The position numbers and the translations under genes were made by a program. From positions 282,684-346,683 of the forward strand of contig NZ_FNVO01000007.1 in the NCBI RefSeq assembly GCF_900108175.1: a stretch of DNA of 64,000 nucleotides. Reading direction: 5' to 3'. Source of the DNA: Thermomonospora echinospora. GTDB taxonomy: Bacteria > Actinomycetota > Actinomycetes > Streptosporangiales > Streptosporangiaceae. Position 1 is the first letter of the stretch. Every line of letters starts with the position of its first letter. Positions 1 to 8,016 of this stretch are shown piece after piece. Under the pieces are notes generated by a model that searched no databases, was not told the DNA's origin, and was given only the letters and a program-made list of their open reading frames with translations.

Positions 1-612
1 GACCTGCGGGACGCGCTGGACCGGATCACGGCCCCCACCCTCGTGATCGCCGGACGCGAGGACCAGGCCACCCCGCCCGCCCACGCCCGGGAACTGGCCG
101 ACGGCATCCCCGGCGCGGGCCTGGTGGAGGTGCCCGGGGCCGCGCACCTGGCCGGGGTGGAACGCCCGGCGCCCGTCACCTCCGCCCTGCTGGGTCACCT
201 GGCGGCCGGCTCCGACGACGGCTCGCGGCACGCCGCCGGGATGGCCGTGCGCCGCGCCGTGCTCGGGGACGCGCACGTGGACCGGGCCGTCGCCCGCACC
301 ACCGGCTTCACCGCGCCCTTCCAGGACTTCATCACCCGGTACGCCTGGGGCGAGATCTGGACCCGTCCCGGCCTCGACCGCAAAACCCGCAGCTGCATCA
401 CGCTGACCGCCCTGGTCGCCCACGGCCACCACGACGAGCTGGCCATGCACGTACGGGCGGCCCTGCGCAACGGACTGACCCCCGAGGAGATCGGGGAGGT
501 GCTGCTGCAGGCGGCGGTCTACTGCGGGGTCCCCGCCGCCAACTCCGCGTTCGCCATCGCCGACCGGGTACTGCGGGAGGAAGGCGAGGGCCCGCTCAAC
601 GGCGGCCGGTGA
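1..612 (+). CDS. pcaL: 3-oxoadipate enol-lactonase / 4-carboxymuconolactone decarboxylase fusion (3' part)
   Basis: This is the C-terminal part of a fused beta-ketoadipate pathway enzyme; the start lies left of the window and the frame is open from base 1. The first ~70 codons are the end of an alpha/beta hydrolase: the strand TLVIAGRED carries the acid-loop Asp, and AAHLAGVERP carries the catalytic His. After a short linker comes a complete carboxymuconolactone decarboxylase domain (FITRYAWGEIWTRPGLD, TLTALVAHGHHDELAMH, GLTPEEIGEVLLQ). PcaD and PcaC fused as PcaL is common in actinobacteria, where the protein turns 4-carboxymuconolactone into 3-oxoadipate in protocatechuate breakdown. Its last 17 bp overlap the convergent peptidyl-tRNA hydrolase gene. 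The upstream pca genes are not visible. Confidence 0.88.
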   Translation, partial: DLRDALDRITAPTLVIAGREDQATPPAHARELADGIPGAGLVEVPGAAHLAGVERPAPVTSALLGHLAAGSDDGSRHAAGMAVRRAVLGDAHVDRAVARTTGFTAPFQDFITRYAWGEIWTRPGLDRKTRSCITLTALVAHGHHDELAMHVRAALRNGLTPEEIGEVLLQAAVYCGVPAANSAFAIADRVLREEGEGPLNGGR

Positions 613-1273
613 CCAGCCAGGCGATCGCGGTCATCGTGCCGGGTGGGACCTCGGTGAAGCCACCGTCCCGCACCACCGCCGTCGCCTGCCGCACGCACTC
701 CCGCCACGGCACGTCATCGGCAAGGTGGACGCGCGCCCCGGCCGCCAGCCAGGCCGCCACGTCCCGGCGGGACCCCTGCCGCAGCAGCAACTGAGCCGCG
801 TGCCCGGACTGGGCCGCCGACTTACCAGTGCTCATGGTGACGCCGGGGTTGAGCGCGAGCGCCGCGTACGGCGGCTCGGGCGGCGGCTTGGACTCCTCGC
901 GGACCAGGTCGAGCCCTGCCACCTGGAGCTTGGCCAGCTGCGGCGGCACCTCGTCCACCGGCCCGGGAACGAACGCGCGCACCCGCGCCCCGTCGTGGTC
1001 GACGGTGACGCCGGGCAGCTCCTGTGCCTCCCGCCAGCGAACGCCCCGGGCCCGCCGCGCCACCTTGCGGATCCGTCCCGACTCCCAGCGCCGCACCCTG
1101 GCGTGCCACTCCCCCTCCGGCTCGGTGCTGCGGGGGTCGGTGAGCAGTCGTACGACCGCCATCGCGGCGGCCTCGCAGACGGCGCCGTGCACGGGCGGTG
1201 CGGCCTTCTCCACCTGAACGGCCAGTTGCATCGCCCACGGCGGATCGTCGAAGGGATCAGGGAAGGTCACCAC
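596..1273 (-). CDS. PTH2-family peptidyl-tRNA hydrolase
   Basis: Predicted to cleave the ester bond of peptidyl-tRNA released from stalled ribosomes (PTH2 family, cytoplasmic). The C-terminal ~115 residues carry the family signature: a strand ending in NPGVTMSTGKSAAQSGHAAQ, where the Lys and the AAQ/GHAA helix belong to the PTH2 active site, then a conserved DGGFTEVPPGTMTAIAW tail. An N-terminal ~110-residue extension (DDPPWAMQLAVQVEKAAPP onward) is seen in actinobacterial members. The start is uncertain: GTG at 1273 is used here because it keeps the conserved PPWAMQL strand. GTG at 1288, GTG at 1270 and ATG at 1231 are alternatives, and none has a well-spaced Shine-Dalgarno. It is convergent and overlapping with the pcaL-like gene. 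Confidence 0.8.
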   Translation of the reverse strand: MVTFPDPFDDPPWAMQLAVQVEKAAPPVHGAVCEAAAMAVVRLLTDPRSTEPEGEWHARVRRWESGRIRKVARRARGVRWREAQELPGVTVDHDGARVRAFVPGPVDEVPPQLAKLQVAGLDLVREESKPPPEPPYAALALNPGVTMSTGKSAAQSGHAAQLLLRQGSRRDVAAWLAAGARVHLADDVPWRECVRQATAVVRDGGFTEVPPGTMTAIAWLVTGRR

Positions 1274-1403
1274 CCGAGGGTATTCCACCGCTCCGCCGCG
1301 AATCGGCCGCGTCTCCGCCGACTTTCGGGACCGGGATGTGGGTAGGCAACTATTGACCCTCTTGGGACGTCGGTCCTGTAGAGGGTTCGGAGAGGGACGC
1401 GCG

Positions 1404-2555
1404 GTGCCGGCGGTCTCCCTGTGGCGCCTGGAGGACACCGCGCGAGAGCCTGGGCGGAGGTCGCCGGTGGCCAGTGGTGCCGGGAGCAACACCATCCCCG
1501 GGACCGGCACGTTCTTCGTCGGCATCGACATCGTGCCGGGCCGTTACCGCTGTGACGACGGCAAGGGCGGCTGGTGGGTGCGCTTCACCGGCCCGGACGG
1601 CGACGACCCGGTGGGCTCCTGGCCACTGCCCGCGGGCCCCACCGAGGTCGAGATCGAACCGACCGACTTCGCGTTCGAGACTCGGGTGGGCACCTACTGG
1701 CGGCTGGTGGCGCCCGGCCACGTCGCCGGGCAGCGGCGGTCTGGCCCCGAGCCAAGGCCGGTGGCCGACCCGACGCTGCGCGCCGAGCTGGACGGCATCG
1801 TGGCGGCCCGCCGGCCGCCGCCGTGGCTGATCCCACTGCTGGTGGTCGCGCTGTTCGCGGGCGGCGCCGCGGTGCTGGGCCCGCTGTGGCTGCTGTACAC
1901 CGCACCGGCGGGCATCACCGGCGCGGTCGGCGCGCGGATGGTCGACGACCTGGTGCGCGCCCGGGCGCTGAGCCGCCGCCGCGACCGCTACCTGGTGCCG
2001 GAGGACCTCGACGACGACGGGCGGGCGCTGCTGGCCCGCGCGCAGCAGGCGCTGACGGCCGTCCAGGAGTCGCAGGTCAACCGGGAGGGGATGCTGGACC
2101 CGGTGGACAACGCGGTGACCCTGCCGCGCCAGGAGTGGGAGATCGCCCAGGCGCTGGCCCGGCAGTCGCGGCTGCGCCGCCGTCAGCACGAGCTGGCCGA
2201 GTCGGCCGGGTCGATCCCCGAGGTGGCCGCCGCGATGCGGCCGCTGCACCACAAGCTGGAGCTTTCGGTGCGGGCCGTGACACGGCGCGTGGAGGCGCTG
2301 GAGCGTTACGCCGAGCGGGCCCGCGCCGCCGACGAGGCGCTGCGCGCCCACCGCCAGCTGGAGAAGCTGGCCGAAGGGGCGCACGAGTACGACGAGCTGC
2401 TCGCCGAGACCGTCCGCGACGACCTGGCGCTGCCCGTCATCGAACGGCTCGCCGAGCAGGGCGAGGTCCTGGTCCACGTCCTGCGCGCCCGCCTGGCCGA
2501 GGCCGCCGAGGCGGGCGGCGAGCTGCCGGTGTCTCCGCCGGGCAAGGGGGACTGA
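1404..2555 (+). CDS. membrane protein with N-terminal VGxDIxPGxYR module and coiled coil
   Basis: Function unknown. The start is GTG at 1404, preceded by GGAGAGGGA at good spacing. Residues ~30-105 form a small beta-rich module with GTGTFFVGIDIVPGRYR and a closing TYWRLV, a pattern that recurs in actinobacterial surface and lipoprotein genes. Residues ~138-180 hold two closely spaced hydrophobic segments (WLIPLLVVALFAGGAAVLG and LWLLYTAPAGITGAV). The remaining ~200 residues are charged, Leu/Ala/Arg-rich and predicted helical, probably coiled coil. No signal peptide is evident. The gene is divergent from the peptidyl-tRNA hydrolase and ends before a 17-bp stem hairpin. A role in envelope sensing or scaffolding is possible, but no catalytic motif is seen. 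Confidence 0.72.
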   Translation: MPAVSLWRLEDTAREPGRRSPVASGAGSNTIPGTGTFFVGIDIVPGRYRCDDGKGGWWVRFTGPDGDDPVGSWPLPAGPTEVEIEPTDFAFETRVGTYWRLVAPGHVAGQRRSGPEPRPVADPTLRAELDGIVAARRPPPWLIPLLVVALFAGGAAVLGPLWLLYTAPAGITGAVGARMVDDLVRARALSRRRDRYLVPEDLDDDGRALLARAQQALTAVQESQVNREGMLDPVDNAVTLPRQEWEIAQALARQSRLRRRQHELAESAGSIPEVAAAMRPLHHKLELSVRAVTRRVEALERYAERARAADEALRAHRQLEKLAEGAHEYDELLAETVRDDLALPVIERLAEQGEVLVHVLRARLAEAAEAGGELPVSPPGKGD

Positions 2556-2580
2556 GGGGGACCGGGTCTCCGGTGGTCGA

Positions 2581-2620
2581 ACGTGTCCGCCCGGCCCCGC
2601 GCCGGGCCGGGTGGACACGT
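2581..2620. terminator. bidirectional hairpin terminator
   Basis: A 17-bp stem (2581-2597 with 2604-2620, one G-T wobble) around a 6-nt loop lies between convergent genes. It has no T-tract, as is common for G+C-rich actinobacterial terminators. Confidence 0.75.
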
Positions 2621-2687
2621 CGGCCCCTTGCCCTCTGCACGGACGCGGCGGCGCGGTGGTTCAGCCCGCGCCGCGGCGGTTTGCGGC

Positions 2688-3293
2688 TCAGGCAGAGCGG
2701 GCGTCCAGGGCTCGGCGGACCTGGTCCGGCGAGGTGAACACCTCGGCGCTCATGCCGACCCGGCGGGCGGCCAGCACGTTCATCTCGTTGTCGTCGAAGA
2801 ACAGCACCCGGGACGGCTCGACGCCCAGCCGCCGCGCGCAGATCTGGTAGGCGCGGGGGTCGGGTTTGGCCACACCGATCCGGCAGGAGTAGGTGAGCGT
2901 GTCGAACCGGCTCAGCAGCCGGCCGTGCCGCTCCTCCATCACCGTCACCAGGTCGGCGACGATGTTGGACAGCAGCCCCAGCCTGTGCCCTTGGTCGGCC
3001 AGCTCGGCGACCAGCGCGGCCATCGTCTCGTCGACCTCGCTCCAGCTCTCCAGGTCGGCCTCCACCAGTGCCGCCACGTCGCCGAAGGCGGTGCCCAGCC
3101 GCCCGGCGACCGCCCGCCAGTAGTCCCCGGCCGGCAGGCCCGCGTCATAGGCCGGGCGGCACGCCCAGTAGGCGTCCCAGAAGGCCGCCGAGCCCTCCGG
3201 GACGCCCGCCAGCCCCTCGATATGGCGCTTGGCCCGCTCCGACTGGTCGCAGGCCAGCACGCCGTACAGGTCGAACAGGATCACCTCGCACAT
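2688..3293 (-). CDS. HAD-superfamily phosphatase (subclass IA)
   Basis: A haloacid dehalogenase-like hydrolase of 201 residues. Motif I is DLYGV at residues ~8-12 (the second Asp is replaced by Tyr), motif II is the Ser of LLSNI, the Lys of GVAKPDPRAYQ gives motif III, and FFDDNEMNV gives motif IV. The helical cap sits between motifs I and II. The DxYGV variant is common in YihX/epoxide-hydrolase-like HADs with sugar-phosphate substrates; the substrate here is unknown. The start is ATG 3293. A TAGGCT hexamer 7 nt upstream, overlapping the stop codon of the preceding SHMT-fold gene, suggests an internal leaderless promoter, though only 10 bp separate the two genes and they may also be cotranscribed. 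Confidence 0.85.
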   Translation of the reverse strand: MCEVILFDLYGVLACDQSERAKRHIEGLAGVPEGSAAFWDAYWACRPAYDAGLPAGDYWRAVAGRLGTAFGDVAALVEADLESWSEVDETMAALVAELADQGHRLGLLSNIVADLVTVMEERHGRLLSRFDTLTYSCRIGVAKPDPRAYQICARRLGVEPSRVLFFDDNEMNVLAARRVGMSAEVFTSPDQVRRALDARSA

Positions 3294-3303
3294 GGTGGCG
3301 AGC

Positions 3304-4641
3304 CTATGCGCGGCGCGCCTCCTCCCTGATCCGGGCGATGGCCTTGCGGATCGTCGCGGGGTCGGCGTCGCGCAGCAGCAGGTCGGCCATCAGCGCGGCG
3401 ACCTGCCGCAGTTCCGGCTCGCCGAGGCCGCGCCGGACCACCTCCTGGGTGCCGATCCGCAGCCCGCGGTCCGGCTCGCCGTCGGCCTGCCAGGGCAGCC
3501 CGATGGCGCTCAGGTAGACGCCGGCCTCGGCCAGCCGCGCCATCGCCGCCCGGCCGCCGCCCAGCGCGGCCACGTCCACCGCCACGTGGTGGGAGTCGGT
3601 GAAGCCCCGGCCCTGGCCCGCGACGGTGAAGCCCTCCTCGCTCAGCGCGGCGGCGAAGTCACGGGCCACCGCGATGCAGCGGTCGGCGTAGGTCCCGCCG
3701 TCGTCGAGGATCTCCGCCGCCGTGACGGCCAGCGGGGCCAGCCGGGCGGCGTCGTAGTTGGCGGTCAGCCCAGGGAAGACCGCGTCCGACACCTTCTCGG
3801 CCAGCGCCGCGTCGTCGGTGGCGATCACCCCGCCGGGCGGGCCGCCGAACGACTTGTAGGTGGAGAACGTCAGCAGGTCGGCCCCTTCGGCGAGGGGACG
3901 CTGGAACCGCCCGGCCGCCACCAGCCCGGCCATGTGCGAGGCGTCGTACAGCAGCACGGCGCCGGCCGCCGAGACCGCCTCGGCGATCGCCGCCACCCGG
4001 TGCGGGAACAGCAGCAGGCTCGCCCCGATCACCACCAGCCGGGGCCGCTCGCGCTCCAGGAAGCCCGGCAGCGCACCGAGGTCCACGTCGTAGGCGTCCA
4101 CGTCGTAGGGCAGGTCGACCACGCGCAGGCCGCGTACGCCCGGCGCGCCCACGGCGTGATGGCTGGTGTGGCCGCCCGCCCGCTCCGGCAGCACCGCGAT
4201 GGTGTCCCCCGGCTCGGTCAGCGCGGTGTAGACTGCCAGGTTGGACATGGTGGCGCTGTGGCTGCGCACCTCGGCGAACCGGGCGCCCACCAGCCGGGCC
4301 ATCAGCGCCGGGGTGAGCACCTCCAGTACGTCCAGCCGGTCGAGGCCGGCCTGGTACTTCTCCCCCGGCCAGCCCATGCTGGGCCGTCCGCCCACCGGGG
4401 CCTCGGCCACCCGGCGGGCGGCCTCGCTCATCACGTTCGTGCCGGCGTAGAGCACGATCCCCTCGTCGTCGAACTGCCGGGCGTGGCCGTGCAACGCGGC
4501 CTCGACCGCGTCCACGACACCGCCCGCCGAGAGGTCGGCCCACAGCCCGCCGAGGTCGGCCGCCACCTGGGAGATCCGGGCCCGCGCCACCGGCGAGGCC
4601 CACGGCGCGATCTCCGGGAACGTTCCATCATGCTGCTCCAT
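3304..4641 (-). CDS. SHMT-fold PLP-dependent enzyme (glycine hydroxymethyltransferase-like)
   Basis: A 445-residue fold-type I PLP enzyme of the serine hydroxymethyltransferase superfamily. The AGTNVMSEAARRVAEAP N-terminal segment, RSHSATMSNLAVY, the DASHMAGLVAAG strand (PLP-binding Asp and His) and FSTYKSFGGPPGG (Schiff-base Lys) are all visible in order. The active-site segment is STYKSFGGP rather than the THKTLRGP of housekeeping GlyA, so this is probably a paralogue acting on a different amino acid, perhaps as an aldolase. The start is ATG 4641; TACGGT lies 8 nt upstream and no Shine-Dalgarno is seen, so the mRNA is probably leaderless. It is divergent from the KstR2-like repressor, with two operator-like sites in the shared promoter region. 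Confidence 0.78.
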   Translation of the reverse strand: MEQHDGTFPEIAPWASPVARARISQVAADLGGLWADLSAGGVVDAVEAALHGHARQFDDEGIVLYAGTNVMSEAARRVAEAPVGGRPSMGWPGEKYQAGLDRLDVLEVLTPALMARLVGARFAEVRSHSATMSNLAVYTALTEPGDTIAVLPERAGGHTSHHAVGAPGVRGLRVVDLPYDVDAYDVDLGALPGFLERERPRLVVIGASLLLFPHRVAAIAEAVSAAGAVLLYDASHMAGLVAAGRFQRPLAEGADLLTFSTYKSFGGPPGGVIATDDAALAEKVSDAVFPGLTANYDAARLAPLAVTAAEILDDGGTYADRCIAVARDFAAALSEEGFTVAGQGRGFTDSHHVAVDVAALGGGRAAMARLAEAGVYLSAIGLPWQADGEPDRGLRIGTQEVVRRGLGEPELRQVAALMADLLLRDADPATIRKAIARIREEARRA

Positions 4642-4764
4642 AAGGACGAACCGTACGGAACCACATGTACCGCGCGCCAGAGGAGATCGTGTCACGTCCC
4701 GGTCGCGCCGGATCGGGACCTTGCCACCGGCGGGTTCGCGGCGTTCCGCCGGGCCCATGAGGCG

Positions 4765-4778
4765 GCCAAACGCTTGGT
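4765..4778. promoter_or_regulatory. KstR2-type operator-like site 1
   Basis: GCCAAACGCTTGGT fits the inverted-repeat pattern AnCAAGnnCTTGnT known for mycobacterial KstR2 in its right half (CTTGGT) and most of its left half (CCAAA). It lies in the divergent intergenic region between the SHMT-fold gene and the repressor, 124 bp from the former's start. Confidence 0.5.
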
Positions 4779-4831
4779 CGTGCCGTAACCTGACGGGAAT
4801 GCCTCCCGCGCGACCTGACCTGACCTGATGG

Positions 4832-4863
4832 TTGACCAAGCGGTTGGGCGGGCCAGGCATACT
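4832..4863 (+). promoter_or_regulatory. promoter of the KstR2-like gene with overlapping operator site 2
   Basis: TTGACC (4832-4837) and CATACT (4858-4863) make a candidate promoter with a 20-bp spacer. ACCAAGCGGTTGGG (4835-4848), a second imperfect KstR2-type palindrome, overlaps the -35 box. The predicted start point falls on the GTG at 4870, so the transcript would be leaderless. The arrangement suggests autorepression. Confidence 0.5.
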
Positions 4864-4869
4864 GGGGAG

Positions 4870-5538
4870 GTGAAGACGACGAGCACCGATTCCGGACGGT
4901 CGCAGGCCCGGGGGACGGGCGGGGGCGACGGGCGGCGGCGCGGCAGGGGCTCGCCGGGGATGGCGTCGGAGCGGCGTGAGCACCTGGTGCGGCTGGCCGC
5001 CGAACTGTTCGCCCAGAAGGGCTTCCAGGCCACCACGGTCCGCAACATCGCCGACGAGGCCGGCATCCTGTCCGGCAGTCTCTACCACCACTTCGACTCC
5101 AAGGAGTCGATCGTGGACGAGATCCTGTCGGGCTTCTTCGACGAAATCATGGCCTCCTACCGGGCCGCCATCGACCGCGGCCAGGGCCCGCGCGAGACCA
5201 TCGCCGCGCTGGTGCGCGCCGCGTTCGACACGCTGGAGCCGCACCGCGCGGCGATCACCGTGATGCAGAACGACTGGAGCTATCTGCGCGGCATGGAGCG
5301 CTTCGCCTACCTGACCAAGGCGGAGGACGAGATCGAGGAGATGTGGGCCGGCACGATCCGCCAGGGCCAGCGCCAGGGCCTGTTCCGCGCCGACATCGAC
5401 GCCACCCTGACCTACCGGATGGTCCGCGACACCATCTGGATGGCGGTGCGCTGGTACCGGCCGGGCAGCGGGCTGGATCCCAAGACCCTGGCCGAGCACT
5501 ACCTCAAGGTCATGTTCGACGGCATCAACATCCACTGA
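4870..5538 (+). CDS. kstR2: KstR2-like TetR-family transcriptional repressor
   Basis: A 222-residue TetR regulator. The helix-turn-helix (residues ~45-75: FQATTVRNIADEAGILSGSLYHHFDSKE) and the C-terminal segment RDTIWMAVRWYRPGSGL closely match remembered KstR2 of mycobacteria, the repressor of late cholesterol-ring (HIP) catabolism, which is released by HIP-CoA. The first ~30 residues are a Gly/Arg-rich tail; GTG 4870 is chosen because a -10 hexamer lies at leaderless distance, and ATG 4960 is the alternative. KstR2-like sites lie in its promoter, 3' to it, and before the SDR at 8845. The HIP degradation enzymes themselves are not in this window, so the local target set may differ. Confidence 0.75.
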   Translation: MKTTSTDSGRSQARGTGGGDGRRRGRGSPGMASERREHLVRLAAELFAQKGFQATTVRNIADEAGILSGSLYHHFDSKESIVDEILSGFFDEIMASYRAAIDRGQGPRETIAALVRAAFDTLEPHRAAITVMQNDWSYLRGMERFAYLTKAEDEIEEMWAGTIRQGQRQGLFRADIDATLTYRMVRDTIWMAVRWYRPGSGLDPKTLAEHYLKVMFDGINIH

Positions 5539-5565
5539 CCGCCCGGAGCGCACACCACGCCCAGC

Positions 5566-5602
5566 GGCCCGGCCGGCGGGAGGGCATCCCGCCGGCCGGG
5601 CC
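5566..5602. terminator. strong hairpin terminator after the repressor gene
   Basis: A perfect 16-bp stem (5566-5581 with 5587-5602) and 5-nt loop begin 28 bp after the stop codon. A second hairpin (5618-5634 with 5643-5658, one bulge) follows directly. Confidence 0.8.
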
Positions 5603-5714
5603 GCCGCCGTATGCGGGCCGCCCGCCACGGATGGGGCGCGATCCATCCAGGCGGGCGGCGTTCACCGGGCGGACCCTGAGGACGCCCGTGCAGCCGAACC
5701 TAACCCGGAACGGA

Positions 5715-5734
5715 TATATAGGCAAGCGCTTGCT
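5715..5734. promoter_or_regulatory. TATATA box next to the best KstR2-type palindrome (site 3)
   Basis: GGCAAGCGCTTGCT (5721-5734) contains the perfect palindrome CAAGCGCTTG with the spacing of the KstR2 operator. TATATA (5715-5720) abuts it. The site lies between two convergent genes, where no protein-coding promoter is expected. Confidence 0.55.
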
Positions 5735-5749
5735 CGGTAGGCTCCGGCC

Positions 5750-6049
5750 TCACAGGTCGTACTGGATGGCGGCGCGCTCGCCGATCAGCGGCTTGATCAC
5801 CTCGTCGAGCACCGCGCGGTGGTCGGGATGGTCCCGGTAGACCAGGTAGTCCGCGCGATCGGCGAAGTCGGCCACCACGGCGAAGTCGTAGCCGCCCGGA
5901 GTGACCCCGGCGTTGGTCCCCAGGCTGTAGGACCTGATCTGCGGGATCCGGCCGGGCAGTCGCGAGAGCCGGGCGGCCACCTCCTCCTGCTGGCTGACGG
6001 TCGTTCCCTCGACCCAGCGGAACAGCGCCACATGACGGAATCCACTCAT
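5750..6049 (-). CDS. Dabb (stress-responsive alpha/beta barrel) domain protein
   Basis: A 99-residue ferredoxin-like dimeric alpha/beta-barrel protein. It opens with the typical FRHVALFRW, has the central AARLSRLPGRIPQIRSYSLGTNAG and the closing DHPDHRAVLDEVIKPLI. Dabb proteins are small dimers; some catalyse cyclisation or monooxygenation and most have no known role. The start is ATG 6049 with a GGTGA sequence upstream; a longer reading to 6088 lacks support. It lies 35 bp after the flavodoxin-like gene on the same strand and is probably in the same operon. Confidence 0.8.
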   Translation of the reverse strand: MSGFRHVALFRWVEGTTVSQQEEVAARLSRLPGRIPQIRSYSLGTNAGVTPGGYDFAVVADFADRADYLVYRDHPDHRAVLDEVIKPLIGERAAIQYDL

Positions 6050-6084
6050 GCCGTCACCGTAGTACTCCCGGCGACCGGAGATCC

Positions 6085-6546
6085 TCACCCGGCCAGTCCG
6101 GCCAGTTCGGCGGCGGCGACCGCGCCCAACTCCCAGCAGTCCTCCAGATCGGCCTTGCCCGGCTCACCGGTCACCACCAGCGGCGGCCGCACCGCCCGCC
6201 AGCCCAGCCCGGTGGTGATCGTCTCGATCGCCCGCAGCGCGCCCGTGGCGTCGCTGCCGCCGTGCAGGTACGCCACGTACGGGCGGCGCACGGTCGCCTC
6301 CAGGCAGGGGTAGTAGATCTGGTCGAAGAAGTGCTTGAGCGCCCCCGAGATGTAGCCGATGTTGACCGGGGTGCCCAGCACCAGCCCGTCGGCCTCCAGG
6401 ACGTCCACCGCGCTCGCCGTCAGCGCCGGGCGGGCGACGACCTCGACGCCCTCGATCTCGTCCGTGGACGCCCCGGAGCGGACCGCCTCGAACATCGCCT
6501 GCAGGTTCGGCGAGGCGGTGTGATGCACGATCAGCAGTCTCCTCAT
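6085..6546 (-). CDS. flavodoxin-like / NADPH-dependent FMN reductase family protein
   Basis: A 153-residue flavodoxin-fold protein. The phosphate-binding loop IVHHTASPNLQAMFEAV lies at residues ~6-22, DGLVLGTPVNIGYISGALKHFFDQ contacts the FMN ring, and VAYLHGGSDATGALRAIETI forms the third FMN loop. This pattern fits WrbA/NADPH-quinone-reductase-like single-domain flavoproteins. The start is ATG 6546 (an adjacent GTG at 6549 is possible). It shares an operon with the Dabb gene and is divergent from the esterase at 6782. Confidence 0.8.
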   Translation of the reverse strand: MRRLLIVHHTASPNLQAMFEAVRSGASTDEIEGVEVVARPALTASAVDVLEADGLVLGTPVNIGYISGALKHFFDQIYYPCLEATVRRPYVAYLHGGSDATGALRAIETITTGLGWRAVRPPLVVTGEPGKADLEDCWELGAVAAAELAGLAG

Positions 6547-6781
6547 CACCGGCGAGCCTAACGGCCTTCCGGGCGCGGCCGCCGCAGCGGTTCCGGCCCT
6601 GATGCCGCCCGCCCCTCGGCGCCGCCGCGGTGGACGACTCACCTCTGGCGCCGCCCGGGTTTCCAGCCGCCGTGGAGGGTGGACCGCCTGGAACGCGTAC
6701 ACGATGGGCGGCCTCACATCGACTCCACTTCTCTGATTCGAGCATCATGCAGTGAAGACCCTCAGTGAAAGGACCTCACGC

Positions 6782-7981
6782 GTGACGACCCATCAGACCC
6801 CGGTTCAGGGGCACTGCGACCCGGCGTTCAAGGCGGTGCGCGACAGGTTCGAGGAGTCCTTCGCCCGGGGCCGCGAAGTGGGCGCGGCCGTGACCGTGTA
6901 CGCCGGGGACCGGCTGGTCGTCGACCTGTGGGGCGGCGTGGCCGACCACCGGACCGGCCGGGCCTGGCTGCCGGACACCCCGTGCGTGGCGTTCTCGTGC
7001 TCCAAGGCGGTGACCGCCACGGCCGCGCTGCTGCTGGCCGAGCGCGGCGCCTACGACGTGACCGGGCCGGTGACGGACTGGTGGCCGGAGTTCGGCGCGC
7101 ACGGCAAGGAGGGGGTGACGGCCGAGCATCTGCTGTCGCACCAGGCGGGGCTGCCCGCGTTCGCCGGCCCGGTGAGCGCGCAGGAGGCCGCCGACCCGGC
7201 CGCCATGGCCGCCCTGTTGGCCGGACAGGCTCCGGAGTGGACCCCCGGCGAGGCGCACGGCTACCACGCGCTGACCTTCGGCTGGCTGGCGGGCGAGATC
7301 GTCCGGCGGCACGCCGGACGATCGGTCGGGGAGTTCGTCCGCGACGAGTTCGCCGGGGAGTTGGACCTGTGGCTCGGCGCCCCGCCGGAGGTGATCGAAC
7401 GGGCCGCCCGGCTGACCGCGCGCCGGTCCGCCGCGCCCCAGGACCCCGGGCCCCGCGCCGACGACCCGCGGCCGGTGCGCAAGGACGGCGCCGTCCTGGC
7501 ACGGCTCGCCCAGGCCGCCGCCGACCCTGCCGGCCTGCTGAACCGGGCGACCAACAACCCCGATCCCGGCAAGGGCGGCTACAACAACCCGGTCGTGCTG
7601 GCGGGCGGCTGGCCGGCCGCCGGCATGGTGACCACGGCGTCCGCACTGGCCGGCTTCTACCGCGACCTGGTCGCCGGGCGCGTCCTCAAGCACGACACCC
7701 TCCGCGACGCGCTCCGGCGCCGGGTCCACGGCCCCGACCGGGTGATGGTCGAGGACACCTCGTTCGGGCTGGGGTACATGCGGCCCGCGGCGTCGTTCTT
7801 CACGCCGCCCGCTGGGGTGGAGACCGCGTTCGGGCACAGCGGCGCGAGCGGCGCCACCGGCCTGGGCGACCTTGAGGCGGGGATCGCCATGGCCTACATC
7901 CCCAATCTGATGGGCGGCGCACTGTCGGCCGACCTGCGCGCCTACCGTCTGGTGGAGGCCGTCTACGCCTCGCTCGGCTGA
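6782..7981 (+). CDS. serine hydrolase of the beta-lactamase / esterase EstB family
   Basis: A 399-residue class C beta-lactamase-fold hydrolase without a signal peptide, so probably a cytoplasmic esterase (lipolytic family VIII). The SxxK nucleophile motif is SCSK at residue ~73, the second motif is around YHALTFGWLAGE, and FGHSGASG is the KTG-equivalent HxG. Members hydrolyse carboxyl esters or act as EstB/LovD-like acyltransferases; the substrate is unknown. The start is GTG 6782, with GAAAGGA 8 bp upstream, preferred over GTG 6752 which has no ribosome-binding site. It precedes the endonuclease V gene by 35 bp. Confidence 0.85.
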   Translation: MTTHQTPVQGHCDPAFKAVRDRFEESFARGREVGAAVTVYAGDRLVVDLWGGVADHRTGRAWLPDTPCVAFSCSKAVTATAALLLAERGAYDVTGPVTDWWPEFGAHGKEGVTAEHLLSHQAGLPAFAGPVSAQEAADPAAMAALLAGQAPEWTPGEAHGYHALTFGWLAGEIVRRHAGRSVGEFVRDEFAGELDLWLGAPPEVIERAARLTARRSAAPQDPGPRADDPRPVRKDGAVLARLAQAAADPAGLLNRATNNPDPGKGGYNNPVVLAGGWPAAGMVTTASALAGFYRDLVAGRVLKHDTLRDALRRRVHGPDRVMVEDTSFGLGYMRPAASFFTPPAGVETAFGHSGASGATGLGDLEAGIAMAYIPNLMGGALSADLRAYRLVEAVYASLG

Positions 7982-8016
7982 GAGCCTCGCCTGAGAGCCG
8001 GGTAGCGTACGCGGCC

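Noticed and set aside
3304..5646. A 780-codon minus-strand reading that extends the SHMT-fold gene
   Set aside because: The extra N-terminal part is antisense to the KstR2-like gene and crosses two operator-like sites. The conserved protein begins at ATG 4641.
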